A DNA stretch of 11,843 bases, taken from the NCBI GenBank assembly GCA_964217345.1, contig CAXPJI010000056.1, positions 1-11,843 on the forward strand, in the 5' to 3' direction. Shown here in pieces: positions 1-6,702 of the stretch. The translations under genes and the position numbers were made by a program. The notes below the pieces were generated by a model that did not search any database, was not told the DNA's origin, and saw only the letters and a list, made by a program, of their open reading frames with translations. The stretch comes from UBA3478 sp964217345. Its GTDB lineage: Bacteria > Bacteroidota > Bacteroidia > Flavobacteriales > Flavobacteriaceae. Within the stretch, counting starts at the first letter, position 1. Each line of letters begins with the position of its first letter.

Positions 1-176
1 CTCCCCTATACCAGGAACTGATTGATCAAGGGGTTAAAATTGTTGTTTGTTCGCAGAGTATGTTTAAACGAAAGGTGGATAAGTCACAGCTGCTACCTGG
101 TTTCGAGGTAGCCACTTCTGCACTTACGACACTTACGATGTATCAGCTTAAGGGATATGCCTTAATGCGTTTTTGA
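1..176 (+). CDS. DsrE-family protein, C-terminal fragment (5' end outside window)
   Basis: Reading from base 3 gives 57 residues ending at TGA 174-176, open at the left edge. Visible features are GVKIVVCSQS, LLPGFEVATSALTTL and a final QLKGYALMRF. This pattern (a GV-hydrophobic-C-x-x-S strand, then an alanine/threonine helix, then a terminal GYA strand) fits the C-terminal half of small DsrE/DsrF-like proteins, which in other organisms act in sulfur relay or are uncharacterised. The Cys in VVCSQS is at the position often conserved in the family. Its stop overlaps the next start by one base (TGATG), so the two are probably cotranscribed and translationally coupled. The N-terminal half is missing, so subfamily and function cannot be assigned. 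Confidence 0.7.
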   Translation, partial: PLYQELIDQGVKIVVCSQSMFKRKVDKSQLLPGFEVATSALTTLTMYQLKGYALMRF

Positions 177-403
177 TGAAACTAAATCCAAATACCATTA
201 CCGGCAGGATATACCTAAAAATTTTTGAGTTACTCGAAGCGCATCCGGAGGGAATACAATGGACGAATCTTAATCGAATGATTGAAGAGGCCTATCCTGA
301 ATTTCATCCAAAAACCATTAATGGGTGTGTGTGGCAACTGCTTCAAAAATTTCCTGACCGAGTAGAAAAGCCCGAGAAGGGAAGGTTTAGGTTGATTAAA
401 TAA
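176..403 (+). CDS. Small winged-helix-like hypothetical protein
   Basis: The product has 75 residues from ATG at 176. A TTG three bases upstream is in frame but lies inside the preceding gene's last codons, so ATG is preferred. The sequence alternates predicted helices (TGRIYLKIFELLEAHP, WTNLNRMIEEAYPE, PKTINGCVWQLLQKFP) with a short C-terminal basic hairpin (PEKGRFRLIK), which resembles a compact winged helix-turn-helix. The central motif FHPKTINGCVWQL would be the recognition-helix region. No signal peptide or membrane segment is present. It overlaps the DsrE-family gene by one base, which suggests a coupled pair. It ends two bases before the stop of the convergent oxidoreductase. DNA binding is inferred from fold-like features only and the function is unknown. 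Confidence 0.72.
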   Translation: MKLNPNTITGRIYLKIFELLEAHPEGIQWTNLNRMIEEAYPEFHPKTINGCVWQLLQKFPDRVEKPEKGRFRLIK

Positions 404-405
404 AT

Positions 406-1524
406 CTACTCTTCTAAAAGCTTAATTAAATCATCGGCGACCCCTGCGCCAATCGCTATCCCCATACCGCCTAACCTCGCTGCAACAAATACATTATCAG
501 AGGTTTTTTTTACGATGGGATTCTTCGATTTTCCAAACGCCATAATACCGGCCCAGTTCGATTCGATAACTACCTCTATTCCCGGTAAAATTAAGTTTTG
601 CAAATCGCCTTTCAATTGGTCTAGAATAATGTCATTGGGCTCAAAAGATAGGCTGGTCTCACCCAATTTATCTAATTGTCTACCGCCACCTAGGAGGATA
701 CGATTATCGATTGGTCTGAAATAGTGGTACCCGCGATGGTAATGAAAAGAACCTTGTAGATTTAAATTTGGAATAGGTTGAGTAATGAGCACTTGTCCTC
801 GTCCTGGCTCTAAATCTAGATCAGGTAGTAATGAAGAAGTAAAGGCATTGGTGCAAAGCGCGATTTGTGAAGCCCTGAATTCTACGGTTTGTTGGTTTGT
901 GACAGTGCCAATTCTGACAGGATTGGCATCAATCTCAATATGTTTCACCTCGCATCCGGTATAAATTCGAATACCCAATTCAAGAGCTCGATCGATGAGA
1001 CTTCGCATCATTTTTCCGGTATGAATGGTACCCTCGAACTGATGCTTGATTAGATGAGTTACCTTCTTTGAAAACGGATAGTTTATTAGGTCTTCAGTTA
1101 CCTCTGAAAAGGGAGCCTTGGGAAATACGTTTTTTAAAAGCCCATTATAATATTGAATACGATCGCAGGCGGATCGGTCAAAACCCAATTCAAAGCCTCC
1201 CACCGGTTCAAATTGTATCGCCTCATCTCCTAGTAGTTTTCTTAGTTCACTAATTCCGCGATAGCGTTTTTCGGTTAATGCTAGGATCTCATCTTCGCTG
1301 CACTCTTGAAGATCGTCTTCGAGTTCAGAAATGGACCCGAAACAAGCAAACCCTGCATTTTTGGTACTTGCCCCGCTCGGAAAAACACCTCGCTCAAGAA
1401 TAGCGATGGTGGCATTGGGATGTCTTTTTTTGTATTTGACGGCCGTAGATAAACCAACGATTCCCGAGCCAACGATAATAAGGTCATAGTTAATGAACGA
1501 AACGCTTTCCCAATAGCTTAACAT
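406..1524 (-). CDS. FAD-dependent amino-acid-oxidase-like oxidoreductase (DadA/DAO family)
   Basis: The 372-residue product has an N-terminal dinucleotide-binding motif, YDLIIVGSGIVGLSTAV (GSGIVG, residues 19-24), a strand ending in E44-R45 that would hold the FAD ribose, the segment GASTKNAGFACFGS (51-64), and a C-terminal FAD-contacting segment ARLGGMGIAIGAG (349-361). This is the layout of the DAO superfamily (D-amino-acid dehydrogenase, glycine oxidase and relatives), and the length is normal. The substrate is most likely a free or modified amino acid or small secondary amine, but the sequence does not say which. No signal peptide is present, so it is probably cytoplasmic or peripheral to the membrane. 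The short extension MLSYWESVSFIN before the first strand follows the only nearby ATG. The gene is divergent from the TspO-like gene (51 bases apart) and appears monocistronic. Confidence 0.85.
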   Translation of the reverse strand: MLSYWESVSFINYDLIIVGSGIVGLSTAVKYKKRHPNATIAILERGVFPSGASTKNAGFACFGSISELEDDLQECSEDEILALTEKRYRGISELRKLLGDEAIQFEPVGGFELGFDRSACDRIQYYNGLLKNVFPKAPFSEVTEDLINYPFSKKVTHLIKHQFEGTIHTGKMMRSLIDRALELGIRIYTGCEVKHIEIDANPVRIGTVTNQQTVEFRASQIALCTNAFTSSLLPDLDLEPGRGQVLITQPIPNLNLQGSFHYHRGYHYFRPIDNRILLGGGRQLDKLGETSLSFEPNDIILDQLKGDLQNLILPGIEVVIESNWAGIMAFGKSKNPIVKKTSDNVFVAARLGGMGIAIGAGVADDLIKLLEE

Positions 1525-1575
1525 GTTTGATCTACTTTGAAATAAAACTACTAGTTTTAAAAGAAATACCTATTC

Positions 1576-2346
1576 ATGCTCAAAAACCTTTTTCTTTTGA
1601 GGTCGGCTTATGTGCTGTTATTTGCAGGAGTCATTGCCGTTAATGGAGCTGCAAACGCTCTTCCCATAAATGGTCTAACTACAGGTGCGGTTTCTGATCT
1701 TTATCCGAATTTGTTTACTCCTGCCGGTTTTGCATTTAGTATCTGGGGATTGATTTATACGGGACTGCTCGCATTCTTGATTAGAATCTTAGCGACCGAT
1801 GATACGGCACTAGTCGGCAAATTATTTCCTTGGTTTGCTATAAATAGCTTGGCAAATATGGCCTGGATTTTTGCTTGGCACCATTTACAGGTGGTCATCT
1901 CACTAGTACTTATGCTCTTATTGTTAAGTAGCCTTATCTATCTCACATCCGAGCTTAGATCATCTACTAGATTATCGAAAGAAATACGATTTTTTAATGC
2001 TGTTTTCGAGGTCTATCTAGGGTGGATTACCGTTGCGACGGTGGCTAACTTCACCGCTTTACTGGTAGCCTTTAATTGGAATGCTCTGAGTATTAGTGAG
2101 GAGCACTGGATGCTCATTATACTTCCTGTAATTGTCGTGATCGCTTCAGTGATGTATTTTAAACAAACTAGCACGGTATATCTGTTACCCATTATTTGGG
2201 CACTCTACGGTATATATGCTAAACACGTAGGAGCTTTTCAAGGACAATTTTCTTTAGTTATCACGGCAGTTAAACTTTCCATTGCTGCTCTGCTACTTTC
2301 TGTTATTATTAAAAATCGAGATCTAATCCAATTGCTAAAACGATGA
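1576..2346 (+). CDS. Multi-pass membrane protein related to TspO/MBR ('tryptophan-rich sensory protein' type)
   Basis: The 256-residue hydrophobic protein has about seven or eight membrane spans (roughly 9-27, 50-70, 87-101, 105-125, 145-167, 178-196, 202-218, 226-245). The segment NALPINGLTTG followed by FTPAGFAFSIWGLIYTGL (47-64) is the hallmark of a long protein group that databases usually call tryptophan-rich sensory protein or TspO/MBR-related. Classical TspO is only about 160 residues with five spans, so this is at best a distant or expanded relative, and porphyrin or sterol binding should not be assumed. ATG 1576 is preceded by an A-rich stretch. A weak promoter-like pair, TTTG at 1526-1529 and TAGTTTTA at 1552-1559 (22-base spacer), lies in the divergent gap. 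Its stop overlaps the next start by four bases (ATGA), implying coupling with the peptidase. Confidence 0.8.
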   Translation: MLKNLFLLRSAYVLLFAGVIAVNGAANALPINGLTTGAVSDLYPNLFTPAGFAFSIWGLIYTGLLAFLIRILATDDTALVGKLFPWFAINSLANMAWIFAWHHLQVVISLVLMLLLLSSLIYLTSELRSSTRLSKEIRFFNAVFEVYLGWITVATVANFTALLVAFNWNALSISEEHWMLIILPVIVVIASVMYFKQTSTVYLLPIIWALYGIYAKHVGAFQGQFSLVITAVKLSIAALLLSVIIKNRDLIQLLKR

Positions 2347-3629
2347 AAATTCAATCCAAATTGTGGTTTATAACCTTAGTGCTGGTAAGTTCAATTTCAA
2401 TGGCTCAACAAGATGTGCATGCTGAAAAAATCTACTCAAAAGAAATTCAGAAATTGTCTAAAAAGTCAATGATCACAAAGGCCTTTGACCGAATTAAAGC
2501 CCTTGAAGAAGAAACCTTAAGACATCATATCGAGTTGACAGAAATTGCTGCTCCGCCATTTATGGAGCAACAGCGGGCTGTCTCGTTTGCTGATCGTTTG
2601 CAACAGGTTGGGGTTGATTCAATCTGGACAGATGCGGTGGGAAATGTAATTGGTTTAATTAGAGGTTCTAAAGGAGCTAAAACCGTAGCCTTAAATGCTC
2701 ACCTAGACACTGTTTTCCCTGAAGGTACCGATGTGTCAGTAAGAGTGAGTAATGATACATTGTATGCTCCTGGTATCGGTGATGATACAAGAGGTTTAGC
2801 AATTTTAATTACTGTTGCTGAGGTGATCAACGAACTCGAAATAAAGCCTAAATCAGATGTATTATTAGTTGCTTCGGTTGGCGAAGAGGGTTTAGGAGAT
2901 CTCAGAGGAGTGAAAGAATTATTCAGCGAAAGAGGCCCTAAAATAGATTCCTGGATAGCCATTGACGGTGGATCCATTGGCAGAGTAAACACCAAGGCTT
3001 TAGGTTCTTACCGTTACAAACTCACTTTTGAAGGCCCAGGAGGTCACTCATGGGGGGCCTTTGGTCTTGCAAACCCACATCACGCCTTAGGATCGGCTAT
3101 ACACCATTTTGTAGGCTTAGCCGATGCTTACACCAGTGAAGGTCCAAAGACGAGTTATAATGTGGGTGTGATTGAGGGTGGAACTTCGATCAATTCGGTG
3201 CCGTTTTCTTCTTCGATGCTTATCGATATAAGGTCGGTTGAGCCTTATCGTTTAGATGAAATGGAACAATTATTAGATCAGTCTATGCAACAGGCTTTAG
3301 AAGAGCAAAATTCAATTCGAAGAAGGGGAGAAGCTCTAACTGCCAGCCTAGAAAAGATTGGTAATCGTCCGTCGGGAGCGCTAGATCCAGGCTTGCCTCT
3401 TATTCAAAGAGCTATCGCAGCTACCGAATTGTTTGGAGTAGCAGCAGAACTTACTAGAGGATCAACAGATTCGAACATTCCTATTTCTATGGGAATCCCT
3501 GCAATCACTATTGGACGTGGAGGTACTGGTGGAAATGCACATTCTCTGGACGAATGGTGGTTTGACGAAAAGGGATTCGAGGCCGTACAGTATGCATTAC
3601 TAGTACTTTTGGCTGAGGCCGGTATCTAA
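2343..3629 (+). CDS. Secreted M20-family zinc metallopeptidase (M20/M25/M40 type)
   Basis: The 428-residue product starts with a signal peptide (MKIQSKLWFITLVLVSSISMA, likely cleaved before Q22). The di-zinc site of the M20 family is complete: H120 in NAHLDTVF with D122, D147 in GIGDDTRG, the catalytic glutamate and ligand pair E181-E182 in SVGEEGLGD, D208 in IDGG, and H400 in GGNAHSLDEW. The dimerisation or lid domain carries GPGGHSWG (H235), the residue supplied to the substrate carboxylate in this family. It is therefore predicted to be an active exopeptidase, tripeptidase or carboxypeptidase-like hydrolase in the periplasm or outside the cell. The start overlaps the TspO-like gene by four bases. 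Downstream, 44 bases separate it from the FAS1 lipoprotein, so it may share the transcript or mark its end. Exact substrate is not predictable. Confidence 0.9.
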   Translation: MKIQSKLWFITLVLVSSISMAQQDVHAEKIYSKEIQKLSKKSMITKAFDRIKALEEETLRHHIELTEIAAPPFMEQQRAVSFADRLQQVGVDSIWTDAVGNVIGLIRGSKGAKTVALNAHLDTVFPEGTDVSVRVSNDTLYAPGIGDDTRGLAILITVAEVINELEIKPKSDVLLVASVGEEGLGDLRGVKELFSERGPKIDSWIAIDGGSIGRVNTKALGSYRYKLTFEGPGGHSWGAFGLANPHHALGSAIHHFVGLADAYTSEGPKTSYNVGVIEGGTSINSVPFSSSMLIDIRSVEPYRLDEMEQLLDQSMQQALEEQNSIRRRGEALTASLEKIGNRPSGALDPGLPLIQRAIAATELFGVAAELTRGSTDSNIPISMGIPAITIGRGGTGGNAHSLDEWWFDEKGFEAVQYALLVLLAEAGI

Positions 3630-3673
3630 TTTGCAGTTGTCTGCAGCGAGTTGTAATTTCAAAACAAAAAGTT

Positions 3674-4255
3674 ATGAAACAATTCCTTGGCTCTTTTCTT
3701 GGGATTTCAGCACTCTTTCTGATTTCTTGCTCAGAGGATATCGATGTCCCTTTGACATCAGGTCAGGTGCCTAGTCTTTTTGAAACCGCTGAGGAGGCTG
3801 AAATCTTGACCTCTTTTTATGCTGCGATTTCTAAAGCGGATGAAAGCCCATCGGTAAATCTTTCAGAGGTTCTTCAAAACAATGGGCCATTTACTCTTTT
3901 TGCTCCAACCAATGATGCCTTTGATGCGTTGTTTGATTCATGGGACGGATACGAATCTTTAGACGATTTTGATACGGATGCAGAGAGAGAATTGCTTTCG
4001 CGTGTTCTGCTTTATCACTTGACTGAAGATTTGATTGTTGCTGCAAATATTCAAGAAGGACAGACCTTGACTACTCTTCAAGGTGAAGATCTTGTATTCA
4101 CTTTAGGTGGTGGTATTAAGGTTATTGATGCGACCGCGTCAGAGGCTCGTGTCCTTACTTCGGATATCAATACCTCTAATGGAATTCTCCATCTCCTCGA
4201 CAAGGTACTTTTGCCTCAAGAGGTTCAGAATCTTTTCTTGAACGAAGAGCTATAA
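3674..4255 (+). CDS. Fasciclin (FAS1) domain lipoprotein
   Basis: The 193-residue product opens with a lipoprotein signal (MKQFLGSFLGISALFLISC, lipidated Cys19) followed by an acidic linker, so it should be tethered to the outer membrane. A single FAS1 domain occupies about residues 38-181. It has the H1 motif GPFTLFAPTNDAF (71-83), the central LLYHL (112-116) and the H2 motif NGILHLLDKVLLP (169-181). FAS1 domains are adhesion or ligand-binding modules; in bacteria they are often secreted or surface-anchored, with few defined partners. It ends four bases before the alkB start (TAA AATC ATG), which strongly suggests cotranscription with the hydroxylase. A promoter of its own is possible in the 44-base gap (TTTG 3630-3633 and a poor TAATTTCA at 3654-3661) but is not convincing. 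Confidence 0.92.
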   Translation: MKQFLGSFLGISALFLISCSEDIDVPLTSGQVPSLFETAEEAEILTSFYAAISKADESPSVNLSEVLQNNGPFTLFAPTNDAFDALFDSWDGYESLDDFDTDAERELLSRVLLYHLTEDLIVAANIQEGQTLTTLQGEDLVFTLGGGIKVIDATASEARVLTSDINTSNGILHLLDKVLLPQEVQNLFLNEEL

Positions 4256-4259
4256 AATC

Positions 4260-5291
4260 ATGAAAGACATTAAGTACCTATTGGCCTATACGATACCGGT
4301 AAGTTGTCTTATTGCTTTAGAGCTAAAAGGATTATTCAGTTTTTTAACCGTCGTGTATGCTTTTGGTTTGATTCCGCTTCTTGAGTTAGTGTTCTCTTCC
4401 TCTGAGAGTAGTTATTCTGAAGAAGACAAATCGAGTCGATTGAAGAATGTGTTTTTTGATTGGATGTTGTACTTGAACTTGCCCATTCTCTTTGGGATTT
4501 TGGTTTACGGATTGATAGTTCTTACCACCCAAGATTTGGCGAGATACGAATGGGTCGGGCTTGTGTTTTCTATAGGAATAGTAGCAGGCACCAACGGTAT
4601 TAATGTGGCTCACGAACTGGGTCATAGGCAAACTAAGGCTGAACAGTTTTTAGCGAAGTTATTGTTACTGCCTTCTCTCTACATGCACTTCTTTATCGAA
4701 CATAATTTGGGGCATCATCGAAACATAGGTACCCCTGAAGATCCTGCTACGGCTAGAAAAGATCAATCGGTGTATCATTTTTGGTTTACCTCAATTATTG
4801 GTCAAGTAAGATCTGCCTACCATATTCAGAAAAGGCTGTTAGAGAAGAATGGCAAAGGTTTTTGGTCGCTAGAGAATGAATTGTTGCTTTTTTACTGCGT
4901 AGAGTTGGGTTATTTAGCCTTGTTATACGTTTTATTGGGAGTTCAAGGCTTAATTTTTGGGGCGTTTATCGCCCTGGTTGCCGTACTCTTACTGGAGACT
5001 ATTAATTATATCGAACATTATGGTCTAGCTCGTAAAAAAGTAAATGTTCGATATGAACGAATAACTCCTGCGCATTCTTGGAATTCAAATCATGTGATAG
5101 GTAGAATGGTACTTTATGAGCTGACACGTCATAGCGATCACCATCATCGGGCCTCTAAAAAGTATCAGATATTAGAAAGTATTGAATCTAGTCCACAATT
5201 GCCCTTCGGGTATACTACCTGTATGGTACTTTGCCTGATAACTCCTTTATGGTTTAGAATGATGAATTCAAGAATCTCCAAAGCGAATTAA
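4260..5291 (+). CDS. alkB: AlkB-type alkane 1-monooxygenase (integral-membrane di-iron hydroxylase)
   Basis: The 343-residue protein has several hydrophobic spans (about 8-25, 28-46, 67-90, 98-115, 210-247, 316-330) and all the histidine boxes of the AlkB group in order: HELGH (118-122), EHNLGHH followed by GTPEDPATAR (147-166), NYIEHYGL (249-256) and RHSDHHH (290-296). The closing LPFGYTTCM and TPLWFRMMN also fit AlkB. The expected reaction is O2-dependent terminal hydroxylation of medium- or long-chain alkanes, with electrons from rubredoxin. It is shorter than the roughly 400-residue Pseudomonas enzyme. The first box ends in Arg (HELGHR) where HE[LM]GHK is the form I recall as usual, so a related fatty-chain substrate is possible. 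It is four bases downstream of the FAS1 gene, and its stop overlaps that of the convergent PhnA gene. No rubredoxin partner is in the window. Confidence 0.88.
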   Translation: MKDIKYLLAYTIPVSCLIALELKGLFSFLTVVYAFGLIPLLELVFSSSESSYSEEDKSSRLKNVFFDWMLYLNLPILFGILVYGLIVLTTQDLARYEWVGLVFSIGIVAGTNGINVAHELGHRQTKAEQFLAKLLLLPSLYMHFFIEHNLGHHRNIGTPEDPATARKDQSVYHFWFTSIIGQVRSAYHIQKRLLEKNGKGFWSLENELLLFYCVELGYLALLYVLLGVQGLIFGAFIALVAVLLLETINYIEHYGLARKKVNVRYERITPAHSWNSNHVIGRMVLYELTRHSDHHHRASKKYQILESIESSPQLPFGYTTCMVLCLITPLWFRMMNSRISKAN

Positions 5292-5608
5292 GTTTTTCGA
5301 ACAAATTCTGACTTCAATGCCATAGATCCGAATCCATCTACCTTACAGTCGATGTTGTGATCTCCATCAGTGAGTCGGATATTTTTCACCTTCGTCCCAG
5401 CTTTTATCGGTTTTGGAGCGCCTTTCACGGGAAGATCTTTGATTACGATGACTGTGTCGCCGTCGCTTAAAACGTTCCCATTCGAATCTTTAATAAGTGA
5501 GCTTTCGTCAATTTCGTCTGGATTCCATTCGTGACCACATTCAGGGCATGCAAATAATTCTCCCATCGGATACCCATAGGGCGACTTACATTCAGGACAG
5601 TCTTTCAT
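5288..5608 (-). CDS. yjdM: PhnA/YjdM-family zinc-ribbon protein
   Basis: The 106-residue product has an N-terminal zinc ribbon with Cys4, Cys7, Cys21 and Cys24 (CPECKSP and ACPECGHEW) and a C-terminal SH3-like PhnA domain with the conserved run GTKVKNIRLTDGDHNIDCKV and then DGFGSMALKSEFVRK. This matches the small PhnA/YjdM family essentially end to end. The family name comes from its chromosomal association with phosphonate genes in E. coli, but YjdM is not part of the C-P lyase, so a phosphonate role should not be assumed. It is a soluble cytoplasmic protein. Its stop codon overlaps the alkB stop (four shared bases, 5288-5291) with no terminator between them. A weak promoter-like box, TACATTTA, lies at 5626-5633 on this strand, with TTG at 5650-5652. 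Confidence 0.9.
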   Translation of the reverse strand: MKDCPECKSPYGYPMGELFACPECGHEWNPDEIDESSLIKDSNGNVLSDGDTVIVIKDLPVKGAPKPIKAGTKVKNIRLTDGDHNIDCKVDGFGSMALKSEFVRKT

Positions 5609-5693
5609 TGGATAAGGTTAAAAACTAAATGTAGGTGAATTATTTTGATCAATTGGTCCTCGGGATGTTTTCTGCCTTTACTTCTAAATAAAA

Positions 5694-5717
5694 AAGCCCG
5701 CCTTAATTGGCGGGCTT
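5694..5717 (-). terminator. Rho-independent terminator of the Glu/Thr-rich lipoprotein gene
   Basis: A perfect 9-bp stem (AAGCCCGCC at 5694-5702 and GGCGGGCTT at 5709-5717) closes on a six-base loop. On the minus strand the stem is followed by TTTATTTAG, after the T-rich end of the stem itself. It lies 25 bases past the lipoprotein stop and separates that gene from the PhnA gene. On the plus strand a later T run (5722-5727) may allow weaker termination. Confidence 0.88.
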
Positions 5718-5742
5718 CTACTTTTTTGGTCGGAGTAACTAA

Positions 5743-5961
5743 TTAGTTAACGCCTTCTTCAGTAGTTGTTTCTTCGGTAGTCTCTTCAGAAGTGGTTTCT
5801 TCAGTAACTTCTACCTCAACTTCTTCGTTGGTGGTAGATTCCATTACCTCAACCTGAACCTCCTGAGTCTCTTCAACTGACTCGGTAGCCGCTGTATTTG
5901 ACTTACCAGAACAAGCCATAGCTACTAGAGCAACAGCTAAAACTAAAATTGCTTTTTTCAT
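5743..5961 (-). CDS. Small Glu/Thr/Val-rich lipoprotein
   Basis: The 72-residue product has a lipoprotein signal (MKKAILVLAVALVAMAC, lipidated Cys17) followed by SGKSN and then a tail of low-complexity acidic sequence. The tail contains alternating VEV stretches (VQVEVMES, EEVEVEVTEE) and TTSEETTEETTTEE, and ends in EGVN. No domain is recognisable, and the mature protein is probably disordered and strongly negative. It has its own terminator, so it is probably monocistronic. Proteins like this are frequent in Bacteroidota and are usually annotated hypothetical. The clean signal peptide, lipobox and terminator support a real gene. Upstream, a TACTTTCG box at 5999-6006 (minus strand) is one mismatch from TAnnTTTG, but no good -33 element is seen. 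Confidence 0.82.
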   Translation of the reverse strand: MKKAILVLAVALVAMACSGKSNTAATESVEETQEVQVEVMESTTNEEVEVEVTEETTSEETTEETTTEEGVN

Positions 5962-6051
5962 ACTTTTTGAAAACTAATGATCATGTTTAAAATCGAACGA
6001 AAGTAGATCAAAAATCGATTCATTAATGAGAAAAGATGAAAATTATTTTTT

Positions 6052-6063
6052 CTACTTAAGTAG
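6052..6063. repeat. 12-bp perfect palindrome in the lipoprotein/XRE gap
   Basis: CTACTTAAGTAG reads the same on both strands. It lies 40 bases past the stop of the XRE gene and about 90 bases upstream of the lipoprotein start. There is no loop and no following T run on either strand, so it is not a good terminator. It could be a protein-binding site or chance in AT-rich DNA. Confidence 0.35.
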
Positions 6064-6103
6064 CTTAAAATCAGCAGGTAATGACCTTCTTATTTTCAGA
6101 TAT

Positions 6104-6670
6104 TTACTCAAATTTTATGTTAGTTAAATTTTTTAGGGAATGCTCAATAGCAGCGACGTCTTTTTCGAAATTACTTTCTGACAATGTAAACTTCAGATCG
6201 AAGTTGTTGATTCCTGAAAAATTAGAACTTTCATTCGAATAGATCAGTCGCACTACAATTTCTTTGTCTGCATCTAAACGTACAACCTCTTTCATGCTGT
6301 TCCAATCAAACTGGACAAAGTCTTCAATTTTATTAGACTCTATTTTCATGTCAGTAACTTCAACTGAATATTCTAACTGATTTGAATAATAAAAATACCC
6401 TCCAATAGAAACGGCAATTAGTGCTAAGATTAGAATCAGGTAATTTCTGTTTTCCTTTTCAAAAATGTTTTTCATGATGTTGAATTCTTTGAGATTGAAT
6501 TTATAATTAAGTGCTTCACCAATTTTTCTTAAAGAATACACAGAGGGTTTGTTCTCGCTGTTTTCAATCCTTTGAATGGTTCTCAAGGATAGACCTGATT
6601 GCTCCGAAAGGTCGACTTGTGTTAACCCTTTCTTTCTCCTCAGCTCCTTAATTTTTGCACCTATTTTCAT
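6104..6670 (-). CDS. XRE-family HTH regulator with membrane anchor and C-terminal extracytoplasmic domain
   Basis: The 188-residue product starts with a complete XRE (Cro/CI-type) helix-turn-helix at about 2-58: IGAKIKELRRKKGLTQVDLS, then GLSLRTIQRIENSENKPSV and LRKIGEALN. A linker is followed by one membrane span (about 76-95, NYLILILALIAVSIGGYFYY) and a roughly 90-residue C-terminal domain that I do not recognise. The predicted topology puts HTH inside and the C-terminal domain outside, as in RodZ, but the short length and single-copy C-terminal domain do not identify it as RodZ. It is most likely a membrane-tethered regulator. Base composition stands out: the 60-base rows at 6301, 6361 and 6481 hold 18, 17 and 14 G/C, against 24-35 in rows counted from neighbouring genes. 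Upstream are a TATTTTTG box and three 11-base repeats. Confidence 0.85.
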   Translation of the reverse strand: MKIGAKIKELRRKKGLTQVDLSEQSGLSLRTIQRIENSENKPSVYSLRKIGEALNYKFNLKEFNIMKNIFEKENRNYLILILALIAVSIGGYFYYSNQLEYSVEVTDMKIESNKIEDFVQFDWNSMKEVVRLDADKEIVVRLIYSNESSNFSGINNFDLKFTLSESNFEKDVAAIEHSLKNLTNIKFE

Positions 6671-6674
6671 GTCT

Positions 6675-6682
6675 CAAAAATA
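6675..6682 (-). promoter_or_regulatory. Candidate -7 promoter box of the XRE gene
   Basis: On the minus strand this reads TATTTTTG, a full match to the Bacteroidota TAnnTTTG box. It ends only four bases before the ATG at 6670, so a transcript from it would start at or next to the start codon (leaderless). No clear TTTG -33 box is seen about 20 bases upstream. Confidence 0.4.
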
Positions 6683-6702
6683 TCTTTATCCATTTAATTG
6701 AA

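Noticed and set aside
515..1487. Open frames at 515-724, 1068-1253 (plus) and 1281-1487 (minus)
   Set aside because: All lie inside the FAD oxidoreductase gene in other frames, lack domain features, and are explained as shadows of it.
2699..2995. Minus-strand frame of 98 codons inside the M20 gene
   Set aside because: It is antisense to the zinc-site region of a well-supported gene, and its translation has no recognisable features.
3632..3645. Small hairpin TGCAG/CTGCA after the M20 stop as a terminator
   Set aside because: The stem is five base pairs with no T tract, so it is unlikely to stop transcription before the FAS1 gene.
4386..4631. Minus-strand frame of 81 codons inside alkB
   Set aside because: It is antisense to the first AlkB histidine box and adjoining spans, with no features of a real protein.
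6052..6063. Palindrome CTACTTAAGTAG as terminator of the XRE gene
   Set aside because: Only four base pairs remain if a TTAA loop forms, and no T run follows on the minus strand.
6104..6670. Identification of the XRE-TM protein as RodZ
   Set aside because: The HTH-TM-outer-domain order is similar, but the protein is short, AT-rich, has a short linker, and lacks cell-shape genes nearby.
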